DNA of 64,000 bases. Origin: Flavipsychrobacter stenotrophus. Lineage in GTDB: Bacteria; Bacteroidota; Bacteroidia; Chitinophagales; Chitinophagaceae. Made by a program: the position numbers and the translations under genes. This document shows, piece by piece, positions 14,909 through 21,313 of this stretch. Where the stretch lies: positions 806,001-870,000 of the forward strand of contig NZ_PPSL01000001.1 in the NCBI RefSeq assembly GCF_002954265.1, read 5' to 3'. Numbering within the stretch: position 1 is the first letter of the stretch; each line of letters begins with the position of its first letter. Below the pieces are notes generated by a model. The model saw only the letters and a list, made by a program, of their open reading frames with translations. It had not been told where the DNA came from and searched no databases.

Positions 14909-16762
14909 CTAGACTTCCAACAGGAGCGTTTGTTTATTTAGAAATCTTGAAACCGGGTTATAGAGCGCTAACATTTCTCCATAATGCCGAAAGTAAAGCT
15001 TGGCGCAGTCCTTGACTATGCTATCGGTAAATTCCCGCTCTGTAAAATTTATTGAGTTTTCTAAACCCTGAATTTTTTTAATACGTTGTTGCCAATTATA
15101 CACGGTTTTTCGGTCAAAAACCTTGCTACGCTTGATATCATCCCATGTTTGTGTCTTCAAAAGCTGAAAAATCATCTGTACCTGACTTTCCCTCATTTTG
15201 TACTTTGCTTTCTCCTTTTCGGTGCTTATAGTGGCATCATGACGGTAGTTCATTTCCTTTACTTTCATGCTGATTTCAGAAGGTACCGGCAGCTTGTCAA
15301 ATTGGAAATGTGTAAAAAGATGGTTGTGTTTTTTAATGAGAATTTTGAGGAGCGAAAGAGAAAATTTTTGTCGCTGGTCGGTAGTGTCGAAAATGTCAAT
15401 AAAATCATGCACCTGGACACCATCATCGTCATAGTTCATCTGGTTATTACCATCGGCTGCATCTACTGAATCGACTTTTATAAAGAATTGATGATAGCGG
15501 CCCTGCTCCCGGTCGAGAAACTTATTCAGTTTCTTTATCATATAGATGTCTTTTAGCCCGTATTTCTTTTCAAGAAAATAGCGGCAGCGGGTTATTTTGT
15601 CTATGCGCTTTATCTGTTGTGGATCATGCACCGGCTGCATGCCGTGAAGGTTTTCACTATCCTTGAAATGGCCTGCAGGGAGGTAATGTGTTTTTGTGAC
15701 AAAGGATTTTGTATACTTCTTTGATGGTACACCCCAGATATCAACGTACCGTGTTTCAACATCTCTGGCTATGGCATAATTGCTATCTTCCATGATGTAG
15801 AAAACAGCACGCCAAAGGGCTTGATATCCTTCTACCTTGTGCTTTTTTAGATGGCGATTAAAAAGATAGGACATGAGCCCTCCCCTTGCTTCCAGTTCGT
15901 AACGTAGTATGCGGTCGGCATACAGTTCTAATTCGTCAATGTTATCGTACGACATTTCCAACATGGACATATTCAGGTCGGTAGGCTTATTTATAGCGGC
16001 CGTGCCTATTTGTTCACCCCATTTGTCTGCTTTGTCTTTTATCACCCCGGTTAGCGGGTTGTGGTATTCCTTCATTGTGGTTATGATACCATTGCGGCCA
16101 GTAGCCCTAAAGTCAGCGCCCTTGTGGTAGATTTTCCAATAGTAGCGAGGGTTGTTGTAAGTGATGGAAGAATCGTATAATACGAAGTCTTTACCGCCCT
16201 TTGGTACACGAACTTGTTTCATACTTTCCAGATAAAATAAAGCATCTTCTTTGTTTTGAAATATCTGGTTAAAAGCAATATCCAAGCGGCTGATTTGTAC
16301 GTCTTCCCATCTGAATTTACCTGCGGTTCCTGCGGTCAGTTCGAAGATCACACGAGTGAATATCATCTTTATGACCTTGTACCAGAACCGAGCACATAAA
16401 TTTATCATTCCCTGATCATATGGCTTATAGTGTTTCGATGTAAAAGCCGGGATAACTTCTACCACGTTATTAGCAAATAAAAATTTTGGAATTGAGAACT
16501 CAAATTTTATCAAATCCTTTTGCTTATCGTGGGTTATCATTATCCCAGTACTGGATGAGGGGATTTTGATTTTTGTATTATAGTTGAAAAAGAAGATAGT
16601 GCCGAGTTTTAAGTTCATCCATGCCTCATCGTATTTAATTTCTTTGTTTTCTGATTGTGGCACCTGGACTATTCCCTTACCCTGTTTTTCAAGGTCGGTA
16701 ACAGCGGCTAATATCAATTCATACTTACTTGCTCTGTGAAGTTTATAAACTACAGTATCCAT
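14909..16762 (-). CDS. Rolling-circle replication initiator, phage gene II/X type
   Basis: 617 residues from ATG 16762 (MDTVVYKL); a longer frame to 16885 would overlap the upstream gene. Marks of the phage/plasmid replication family II/X are FEFSIPKFLFANN (about 88-99), ISRLDIAFNQ (157-166), YYWKIYHKGADF (207-218) and RILRYELEAR (284-293). The C-terminal region holds a helix-turn-helix-like stretch (TWDDIKRSKVFDRKTVYNWQQRI). Such proteins nick one strand at the viral origin and start rolling-circle synthesis. At over 600 residues it is larger than typical inovirus gpII, so the C-terminus may carry an extra function. Confidence 0.8.
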   Translation of the reverse strand: MDTVVYKLHRASKYELILAAVTDLEKQGKGIVQVPQSENKEIKYDEAWMNLKLGTIFFFNYNTKIKIPSSSTGIMITHDKQKDLIKFEFSIPKFLFANNVVEVIPAFTSKHYKPYDQGMINLCARFWYKVIKMIFTRVIFELTAGTAGKFRWEDVQISRLDIAFNQIFQNKEDALFYLESMKQVRVPKGGKDFVLYDSSITYNNPRYYWKIYHKGADFRATGRNGIITTMKEYHNPLTGVIKDKADKWGEQIGTAAINKPTDLNMSMLEMSYDNIDELELYADRILRYELEARGGLMSYLFNRHLKKHKVEGYQALWRAVFYIMEDSNYAIARDVETRYVDIWGVPSKKYTKSFVTKTHYLPAGHFKDSENLHGMQPVHDPQQIKRIDKITRCRYFLEKKYGLKDIYMIKKLNKFLDREQGRYHQFFIKVDSVDAADGNNQMNYDDDGVQVHDFIDIFDTTDQRQKFSLSLLKILIKKHNHLFTHFQFDKLPVPSEISMKVKEMNYRHDATISTEKEKAKYKMRESQVQMIFQLLKTQTWDDIKRSKVFDRKTVYNWQQRIKKIQGLENSINFTEREFTDSIVKDCAKLYFRHYGEMLALYNPVSRFLNKQTLLLEV

Positions 16763-16781
16763 GTTTTTTTTTAGAATGTGA

Positions 16782-17141
16782 TTAAAAGGGCAAGTCGTCT
16801 GTTTGCATTTTTTGAGCGAGACGAAAAATTTTTGCTTTACGGCGGTCGTAGCGAAAGTAAAGGCGGTATTTTCGGGCGTATGCACTATGTTGCTTTGCCC
16901 ATTTGATATTTTGGTTATTGCAGCGCCAGTGCCAGTAATGGCCGCTCGACTGTTTGTTTGCTAAACGCCAAAATCGGTTTACTGATTTTTCGCATTTGGT
17001 ATGTTGATGTTCTGGACGAAGAACAGAACCGAGATACATTTTTGTTCGCTTGATGCAACGGTAGTATCGAAGCATTTTTACATTGTCTTTCATGAAAGGA
17101 TAAAAAGAAAACATATCATTTAAATTATCTACGTATGTCAT
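16782..17141 (-). CDS. Basic aromatic-rich protein with SSB-like DDLPF tail
   Basis: 119 residues from ATG 17141, which overlaps the upstream stop (ATGA); an ATG at 17150 is the alternative. The body is rich in Arg, Lys, Trp, Tyr and Phe (NRFWRLANKQ, YARKYRLYFRYDRRK), suited to nucleic-acid binding. The last residues are QTDDLPF, the acidic-Pro-Phe tip by which bacterial SSB recruits host replication proteins. It lies just upstream of the replication gene, 19 bases apart. Likely a viral ssDNA-binding protein; I see no OB-fold signature. Confidence 0.7.
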   Translation of the reverse strand: MTYVDNLNDMFSFYPFMKDNVKMLRYYRCIKRTKMYLGSVLRPEHQHTKCEKSVNRFWRLANKQSSGHYWHWRCNNQNIKWAKQHSAYARKYRLYFRYDRRKAKIFRLAQKMQTDDLPF

Positions 17142-17428
17142 AATTTCCAATTTTGAAGGTCATGTTTAGTTTTTAGTAAAAATGGTAATGTGTATTGGCG
17201 GTAGTACGCGATGACTCCAAGAGTACCGGACACCATAGCCATAAGGGAGGGTGGGAAATCTTGTATCTCCCCGTTTTTCATATCATTGGTAATTTGATAT
17301 TGAATCTCGGTGCACAGCTTCAAAAGCTGCCACGCGGCCTTTTGCAGTTCGCTGTTTGCACTATCGGTATCGGAGTATGCAAAAAGATCAAAAGGTGCAA
17401 CTGGTCGGTTAATTTCGTTAAGTTCCAT
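17138..17428 (-). CDS. Small protein upstream of the SSB-like gene, unknown
   Basis: 96 residues from ATG 17428 (a longer frame to 17458 is less likely). Sequence is mildly acidic and helical with no motif I recognise (MELNEINRPVAPFDLF..., VSGTLGVIAYYRQY). It ends by a 4-base ATGA overlap with the next gene, so they are co-translated. First gene after the competing hairpins at 17523-17571. Confidence 0.65.
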   Translation of the reverse strand: MELNEINRPVAPFDLFAYSDTDSANSELQKAAWQLLKLCTEIQYQITNDMKNGEIQDFPPSLMAMVSGTLGVIAYYRQYTLPFLLKTKHDLQNWKL

Positions 17429-17522
17429 AAAACATAGTTGATTAATTAATAATAACATACAGTTTTTCCGCTGTATTGCTTTGCAGGCAAAGGTTTGATG
17501 TGGATATAGTTTTTTGTAAGGT

Positions 17523-17571
17523 GGGGAAACTTTCCCCGTATTGTGTTGTGTTACATATACACAATACGGGG
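17523..17571 (-). promoter_or_regulatory. Competing hairpins: possible attenuator or nick-site stem-loop
   Basis: Two structures share one arm. CCCCGTATTGTG (17534-17545) pairs perfectly with CACAATACGGGG (17560-17571), while GGGGAAA (17523-17529) pairs with TTTCCCC (17531-17537). Both cannot form at once. It stands between the small early genes and the replication block. The loop TTGTGTTACATATA could alternatively be a nick site for the replication protein. Confidence 0.55.
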
Positions 17572-17577
17572 AAGTTA

Positions 17578-17736
17578 TTAAGAATCTTTTACATAAATAA
17601 TATTATCAACTGTAGAAGGGTCAATGTCGTTTTGACGCTTGTTTAAAGCGTCTGACAAGCTCATAATTAAAAAATTATCGTTGAGGTGCCAACGGCGATA
17701 ATTATCGAAAACAAGGCAAAATTCGGTCTGTGTCAT
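17578..17736 (-). CDS. 52-residue early protein, unknown
   Basis: Frame reading MTQTEFCLVFDNYRRWHLND... ending IIYVKDS, without membrane segment. It starts five bases after the stop of the 62-residue gene, in the same direction, filling what would otherwise be a gap in a tightly packed operon. That spacing is the main support. Confidence 0.55.
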   Translation of the reverse strand: MTQTEFCLVFDNYRRWHLNDNFLIMSLSDALNKRQNDIDPSTVDNIIYVKDS

Positions 17737-17741
17737 AATCG

Positions 17742-17930
17742 TTATGGGTTAGCTAATACGTCTAATGTTTCCAACGCATCTGTAAAGGAATCTATCATAG
17801 CCTGATGATGTGAATACACAGGCAGGACATTAGTTTCTTCTTTAGGTGTAATTTTCTCCAAAAGAAAAAGCTGAGCACTAAGTACTAAGTGAGCATATTT
17901 GTATGCCCACAATCTTTCTTGATTTGTCAT
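17742..17930 (-). CDS. 62-residue early protein, unknown
   Basis: Helical, soluble-looking protein (MTNQERLWAYKYAHLVL...). Its ATG overlaps the stop of the upstream gene by four bases (ATGA, 17927-17930), so it is translationally coupled. Confidence 0.6.
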   Translation of the reverse strand: MTNQERLWAYKYAHLVLSAQLFLLEKITPKEETNVLPVYSHHQAMIDSFTDALETLDVLANP

Positions 17931-18160
17931 TGAAAAGATTTGCGAACGAGTTCGGTTAACTTATCTTGGTTTTCCATCATCATTGTTATGACTGCATCGA
18001 CAGAAACCGGAGGGCAATGTTTTCTTTTTGTTTTGCGCAGCTTTCTTTCAAGCTTGGAAACGTAGCGGCGGGAATAACGACAGTCTTCGTATTGAATATG
18101 AACACGATGAGTGAACCGAGGAAATAGAAATCGTACGAGGTACGGGATTTTTAAACGCAT
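17927..18160 (-). CDS. 77-residue basic early protein, unknown
   Basis: Very basic in the first half (RFLFPRFTHRV, SKLERKLRKTKRK), helical and without membrane segment. Coupled by ATGA overlap to the next gene. Nucleic-acid binding is plausible from charge only. Confidence 0.6.
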   Translation of the reverse strand: MRLKIPYLVRFLFPRFTHRVHIQYEDCRYSRRYVSKLERKLRKTKRKHCPPVSVDAVITMMMENQDKLTELVRKSFQ

Positions 18161-18170
18161 AGAATGGATT

Positions 18171-18380
18171 TTATGAGTGTGAAGAATTACGAACTATGAC
18201 CTGTTTAGATGGTGAATACATCTTGCTGAATTGTTGGTCACCTTTACTAAACAAAGTCCAATAAGTGCCATCTGATTTGCGGTCATTTATCAAACAGAAA
18301 TAAAGACGGCCATATTTAACCAACATAAATTTGTCTCCTTTTCGGAGGTCGGAAATGCGTATCTTATAGTGTTTAGACAT
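18171..18380 (-). CDS. 70-residue early protein, unknown
   Basis: Starts MSKHYKIRISDLRKGDKFMLVKYGRLYFCL; ATG 18380 overlaps the upstream stop by eight bases, and a start at 18404 would overlap more. The RKGDKFML...GRLYFCLIND stretch looks like a small beta-barrel, but I cannot name the family. Confidence 0.6.
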   Translation of the reverse strand: MSKHYKIRISDLRKGDKFMLVKYGRLYFCLINDRKSDGTYWTLFSKGDQQFSKMYSPSKQVIVRNSSHS

Positions 18381-18591
18381 GGCCACCAAGATTTTGAAGG
18401 TCATTCAATTGGTCATCGATGAAGAGAATTAGCATCTCACCAAATTCCAGGTGAACAAACTTTGAAGCGACATGCTTAAGATCAACGAGCGTATTAATTT
18501 TTTCTTCCTCAGAGAAAATCGCCCAAGTTTGGAGAAAGGAGATCATCATTTTACTTGCGTCAAACATATATAACCATTTAATTAGTGACAT
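18373..18591 (-). CDS. 72-residue early protein, unknown
   Basis: Mostly helical, mildly acidic (IFSEEEKINTLVDLKHVASKFVHLEFGEMLILFIDDQ). Its start codon follows directly on seven T residues of the terminator hairpin at 18592-18614. Confidence 0.6.
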   Translation of the reverse strand: MSLIKWLYMFDASKMMISFLQTWAIFSEEEKINTLVDLKHVASKFVHLEFGEMLILFIDDQLNDLQNLGGHV

Positions 18592-18614
18592 AAAAAAACC
18601 ACCTGTAAAGGTGG
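18592..18614 (-). terminator. Hairpin plus T-run abutting a start codon
   Basis: CCACCT (18599-18604) pairs with AGGTGG (18609-18614) round GTAA; on the minus strand seven T follow and run straight into ATG at 18591. It ends the 66-residue gene and may limit transcription of the rest. Confidence 0.6.
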
Positions 18615-18645
18615 CTGGTTATCGTTTTTTTAGTAGATTGCTCCC

Positions 18646-18846
18646 CTACTCTGGTATGTGTTGTAATAAAAAGTCAATGTATTTTGAAATTTTATAAACA
18701 CGGTGAGCAACTCCCTTAATTGTCTTCTGTGGACACTGCATAAGGTAAGGAACATCAAGGCAACGATCATGTTGCTTTTTCATAAGTAAAAGCTTATCCC
18801 GAAGAATCCTTCTATCAGCTTTATTTAAATCCACTTTAGGGCGCAT
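18646..18846 (-). CDS. 66-residue basic early protein, first gene of the prophage
   Basis: Basic, helical protein (MRPKVDLNKADRRILRDKLLLMKKQHDRC...) with a possible helix-turn-helix-like region near KGVAHRVYKISKYIDFL. It is the first gene inside the right junction and is followed by a terminator, a good place for a small regulator, but the function is not shown. Confidence 0.55.
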   Translation of the reverse strand: MRPKVDLNKADRRILRDKLLLMKKQHDRCLDVPYLMQCPQKTIKGVAHRVYKISKYIDFLLQHIPE

Positions 18847-18915
18847 AGCGATATTTTTAATCCATAAACATCGCGTAATTAGTTGATAATCAATGTATTG
18901 TATTTTAACACATTA

Positions 18916-18943
18916 AACAATTATTGTTTACATTATGTTAAGT
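18916..18943 (+). other. Right dif-like site (attR)
   Basis: Spacer TTTACA (18927-18932) and XerD-type arm TTATGTTAAGT (18933-18943) match the left site with one change; the XerC-type arm AACAATTATTG (18916-18926) is degenerate. If strands exchange in the spacer, this degenerate arm came from the virus and the XerD arm from the chromosome. Confidence 0.7.
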
Positions 18944-19037
18944 AGAAGTTGAACGAAAAACACCCCCACCACCCACAGCCATAGATAACAGACAAACACC
19001 GTTTCAAATACTCCCACCTATCCTGTACATTTATCAG

Positions 19038-19385
19038 ATGGAAATGGAATACGCATATCCGGATCATTTAACAAGAGCTGAGGCGCTCACCCGTCGTGCA
19101 GATAAATTGCATAGCTGGCTGCAGCGCGATGAATACGCTGTGTACCGGGATGAAAATTCTATAGATAATTTGTTGGAGCTGATAGACCTGATCATCTATG
19201 CTTTAGAGTACGGACTGCCCGACCCTGAATGGCAACGATTCCGCAGGTCGTTTAAGCTCTGTCACAGAAAGATCCGTGAAGAATTTGAAACTCCTGAGGA
19301 ACTTGTACAGACCTATAATGCGGTAATTGTAGAATTAAAAATCACGCTGGAGGAGTATAAACTGGCGGTTCAGCTGGCTGCATAA
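19038..19385 (+). CDS. Hypothetical helical protein
   Basis: 115 residues, charged and predicted all-helical (LTRAEALTRRADKLHSWLQRDEY..., LVQTYNAVIVELKITLEEYKL), no signal or membrane segment. First host-side gene right of the prophage. Family not recognised. Confidence 0.65.
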   Translation: MEMEYAYPDHLTRAEALTRRADKLHSWLQRDEYAVYRDENSIDNLLELIDLIIYALEYGLPDPEWQRFRRSFKLCHRKIREEFETPEELVQTYNAVIVELKITLEEYKLAVQLAA

Positions 19386-19412
19386 ATTCGATATTCAGTC
19401 ACTCCCCTTCAT

Positions 19413-19470
19413 AAAGATATCCACATTTTGTTAATGGCCATTGCTAAGAAAACGGGGCAAAGTAATTTAG
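19413..19470 (+). promoter_or_regulatory. Promoter module copy 1
   Basis: A 24-base element (19413-19436) also present at 19743-19766 is followed after 26 bases by the -7 box TAATTTAG (19463-19470); ATTG at 19440-19443 serves as -33 at a 19-base spacing. ATG 19475 follows four bases later. Confidence 0.6.
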
Positions 19471-19474
19471 TGCC

Positions 19475-19711
19475 ATGCCCTTTTATAGAATAACAGTAAC
19501 CGATATTTATGGCCACATCACCCAAGGTGTGCGGCAAGATCATGTAGTAGACATAGGTATGTATTACGAAAAAGCCAAACAAAAAGCTATCACGGCTATG
19601 AAGGCGAAATTCAAGACGATTAACGTGGTCATGGTCACCTCCAACTCCGACGATGTAAAAGAGTACATGAAAGCCATAAAGGAAGCCAGGATAAGCATGG
19701 CCGCCATGTAA
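19475..19711 (+). CDS. Hypothetical small protein
   Basis: 78 residues, one compact soluble domain (MPFYRITVTDIYGHITQGVRQDHV... KEYMKAIKEARISMAAM). The promoter ends four bases before the ATG, so the mRNA should be leaderless. It is framed by the two copies of the promoter module. Family not recognised. Confidence 0.65.
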   Translation: MPFYRITVTDIYGHITQGVRQDHVVDIGMYYEKAKQKAITAMKAKFKTINVVMVTSNSDDVKEYMKAIKEARISMAAM

Positions 19712-19742
19712 GACTTGCCTGATAGTCAACTCCTCCACGCTA

Positions 19743-19799
19743 AAAGATATCCACATTTTGTTAATGTACTTTGCCGGTAAGAGCCGCCGTTGTAATTTG
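19743..19799 (+). promoter_or_regulatory. Promoter module copy 2
   Basis: Second copy of the 24-base element (19743-19766), then TTTG (19770-19773) and TAATTTG (19793-19799) with exactly 19 bases between, a textbook Bacteroidota promoter. It drives the lipoprotein gene at 19862. Confidence 0.7.
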
Positions 19800-19861
19800 C
19801 TGCCGAAAGTGTCATTTACCCTGCGTAGATCAATGGCTTCTCATTAATTAGCACCTGTACT

Positions 19862-20413
19862 ATGAAAAAAAGTATTTTATTACTCCTTTTAGCATCGGCC
19901 TTGCTACCCTCGTGCTCAAAGTTCGGTTCGTGGCCTGCGCTCAAACCAGCTAATGTAATGACCATCAACTTTCTGGGTGTTACTTACACAGATAGTGCTC
20001 CGGGTAAAAATCCGCCCATATTTACGGTTGTTAACGGTTCAGATCCTTATTACTCCAAATATCACAAGGTTAGTCTGCCCGATTTTTACTTGCCTGATTG
20101 CAGGATTGGGATGGATGGAAAACGCCCTTACACCAAGGCCAATGCCGTGGTAGACACTGGGTTGTATAATGTGGGTGTAACAAGCGATAGTCTGGGCAAT
20201 ACGATCAGTAGATATGGTGATGCGCAGCTAAATATAGGTGGAAGCTATAATCCGGAAAACACATACAACGCCTACCCCGACTCAGGCAGTTCGTGGATCC
20301 ATGTTACAAAAGCCGACTACAAGGAAGTTACAGGTACGATCAATATAAAAATGTATCGGGAATCTGATAGCGCTATTACCTACTTAACCGGTTCGTTTCA
20401 CTCTTATAAATAA
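19862..20413 (+). CDS. Lipoprotein, distant member of the local lipoprotein family
   Basis: 183 residues with a lipobox (LLASALLPSC, Cys at about 17). The C-terminal part SSWIHVTKADYKEVTGTINIKM...LTGSF aligns with SSYITVTE...HEIKGTFVLKC...TGDFDII of the three paralogues at 21314, 21972 and 23003, so it is a diverged relative. Function unknown; likely outer or inner membrane lipoprotein facing the periplasm. Confidence 0.75.
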   Translation: MKKSILLLLLASALLPSCSKFGSWPALKPANVMTINFLGVTYTDSAPGKNPPIFTVVNGSDPYYSKYHKVSLPDFYLPDCRIGMDGKRPYTKANAVVDTGLYNVGVTSDSLGNTISRYGDAQLNIGGSYNPENTYNAYPDSGSSWIHVTKADYKEVTGTINIKMYRESDSAITYLTGSFHSYK

Positions 20414-20414
20414 C

Positions 20415-20470
20415 AACTGGCGGAAAATTGCAGAAAAACTGCGGAAAACTGCGGAAACTGGCGGTTTTAA
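20415..20470. repeat. Short imperfect tandem repeat, GCGGAAAACT-like units
   Basis: Four to five imperfect units of about 11 bases (CTGGCGGAAAA, TTGCAGAAAAA, CTGCGGAAAA, CTGCGGAAA) just after the stop of the 19862 gene. Confidence 0.55.
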
Positions 20471-20664
20471 CAAATGGCTGTGATCCTTATCCACAGGCGC
20501 ATACATAGGAAACGCCCTCAAAAAAACTGCCGGAAACGCAAAAAAACCACCAATGGCGGAAATGTGTATCAATAATCGATCATAGCCGAACTTGCCTGCC
20601 GAAAAAAGGCAGGTTGTCGAATTGCCAAATTATTCCCATTCCCTTTCGCTAAATTTACACCCTG

Positions 20665-20940
20665 ATGAATAAAACAGTACTGGAAGAGCAACTTAAGTCA
20701 TTAAACGACATAAACTACAAGGGCGATGAGTCGTTTTACAAGCTCAGCAACTTTGTGGTCAACTTTATTACCCTTATCAGGCAGCAGGAAGATGAGCTGG
20801 AATGGACCCGTGCAGCCGCATTCGAAGTGCATAAAGAAGACATAAAGCGCCGTAAATCCAAGAGTCAGGCCACCTTTCAGAAATTTAAGAGATCCCTGGT
20901 CACCGATCTGGAGATAATGCTTACTTACAATCATATTTAA
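20665..20940 (+). CDS. Hypothetical helical protein
   Basis: 91 residues, highly charged and helical (VLEEQLKSLNDINYKGDESFYKL..., KEDIKRRKSKSQATFQKFKRSLV). No membrane segment. It is 12 bases upstream of the next gene and so in operon with it. Family not recognised. Confidence 0.65.
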   Translation: MNKTVLEEQLKSLNDINYKGDESFYKLSNFVVNFITLIRQQEDELEWTRAAAFEVHKEDIKRRKSKSQATFQKFKRSLVTDLEIMLTYNHI

Positions 20941-20952
20941 CACATAACTATT

Positions 20953-21213
20953 ATGAACAAGCGCGCCGTATGGATATTATTGCTACTTACGGCCCTTGTG
21001 GCAGGTGTGCTGATGTATATGCAGCATACGGTGCATACTGCCCTTGGCACCTTAAATAACGCGGTAGACAGCAGCAACCACAGCATTGATAGTGCCAACC
21101 GGCATACGCTCGATTCCCTTAACCGGGCGCACGATGATATAGAAATGAAGCGGACCGAACTGCAGCAACGAATGGAAAATGACCGCAAGGATACTGTAAA
21201 CAAGAAACCATAA
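20953..21213 (+). CDS. Small single-TM coiled-coil protein
   Basis: 86 residues: one N-terminal TM helix (about 6-24) and a long charged helix with heptad features (LDSLNRAHDDIEMKRTELQQRMENDRKD). No family recognised; may be a membrane-tethered coiled coil. Confidence 0.65.
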   Translation: MNKRAVWILLLLTALVAGVLMYMQHTVHTALGTLNNAVDSSNHSIDSANRHTLDSLNRAHDDIEMKRTELQQRMENDRKDTVNKKP

Positions 21214-21287
21214 AACAACCGACTCAGGCAAAACACTTTATGTATTACTACCCTTTCAGATGCACATTCTGATCTAAATAAATTGCA

Positions 21288-21295
21288 TATCTTTA
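21288..21295 (+). promoter_or_regulatory. -7 box of lipoprotein paralogue 1
   Basis: TATCTTTA, 18 bases before ATG 21314. Paralogues 2 and 3 have TACCTTTA (21946-21953) and TATCTTTA (22978-22985) at 18 and 17 bases, so the promoters are conserved with the genes. Confidence 0.5.
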
Positions 21296-21313
21296 TTACA
21301 CAATCACTATTAT

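Larger units (their letters stand above)
7742..18932. mobile_element. Prophage of a tailless ssDNA-type virus integrated at dif
   Basis: The 11.2 kb between the two dif spacers holds about 24 mostly small genes, nearly all on the minus strand. Landmarks are a rolling-circle replication protein (14909-16762), a candidate capsid protein (13719-14696), a block of small membrane proteins, and a virion lysozyme (10163-10594). There is no integrase, transposase, terminase, tail gene, Zot or Walker-A packaging ATPase. Known comparators are FLiP (circular ssDNA of about 9 kb, internal membrane, Flavobacterium host) and, for the integration route, Xer-dependent filamentous phages and dif-integrated microvirus proviruses of Bacteroidota. 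The virus-family assignment is inference; the insert and its borders are seen directly. Confidence 0.8.

Noticed and set aside
14715-14909. 64-codon minus-strand frame
   Set aside because: It overlaps the more convincing 35-residue gene (shared leader, TM helix) in another frame and has no supporting start signal.
7742-18932. Filamentous (inovirus-like) prophage
   Set aside because: The gene II/X-like Rep and Xer integration fit, but there is no Zot/pI ATPase, no short major coat with typical signal, and the element has a lysozyme and a capsid-size beta protein.
7742-18932. Microvirus provirus
   Set aside because: Microviruses have a capsid protein of roughly 500 residues or more and a genome near 6 kb; no such gene is seen.
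20415-20470. CRISPR-like array
   Set aside because: Units are about 11 bases with no spacers.
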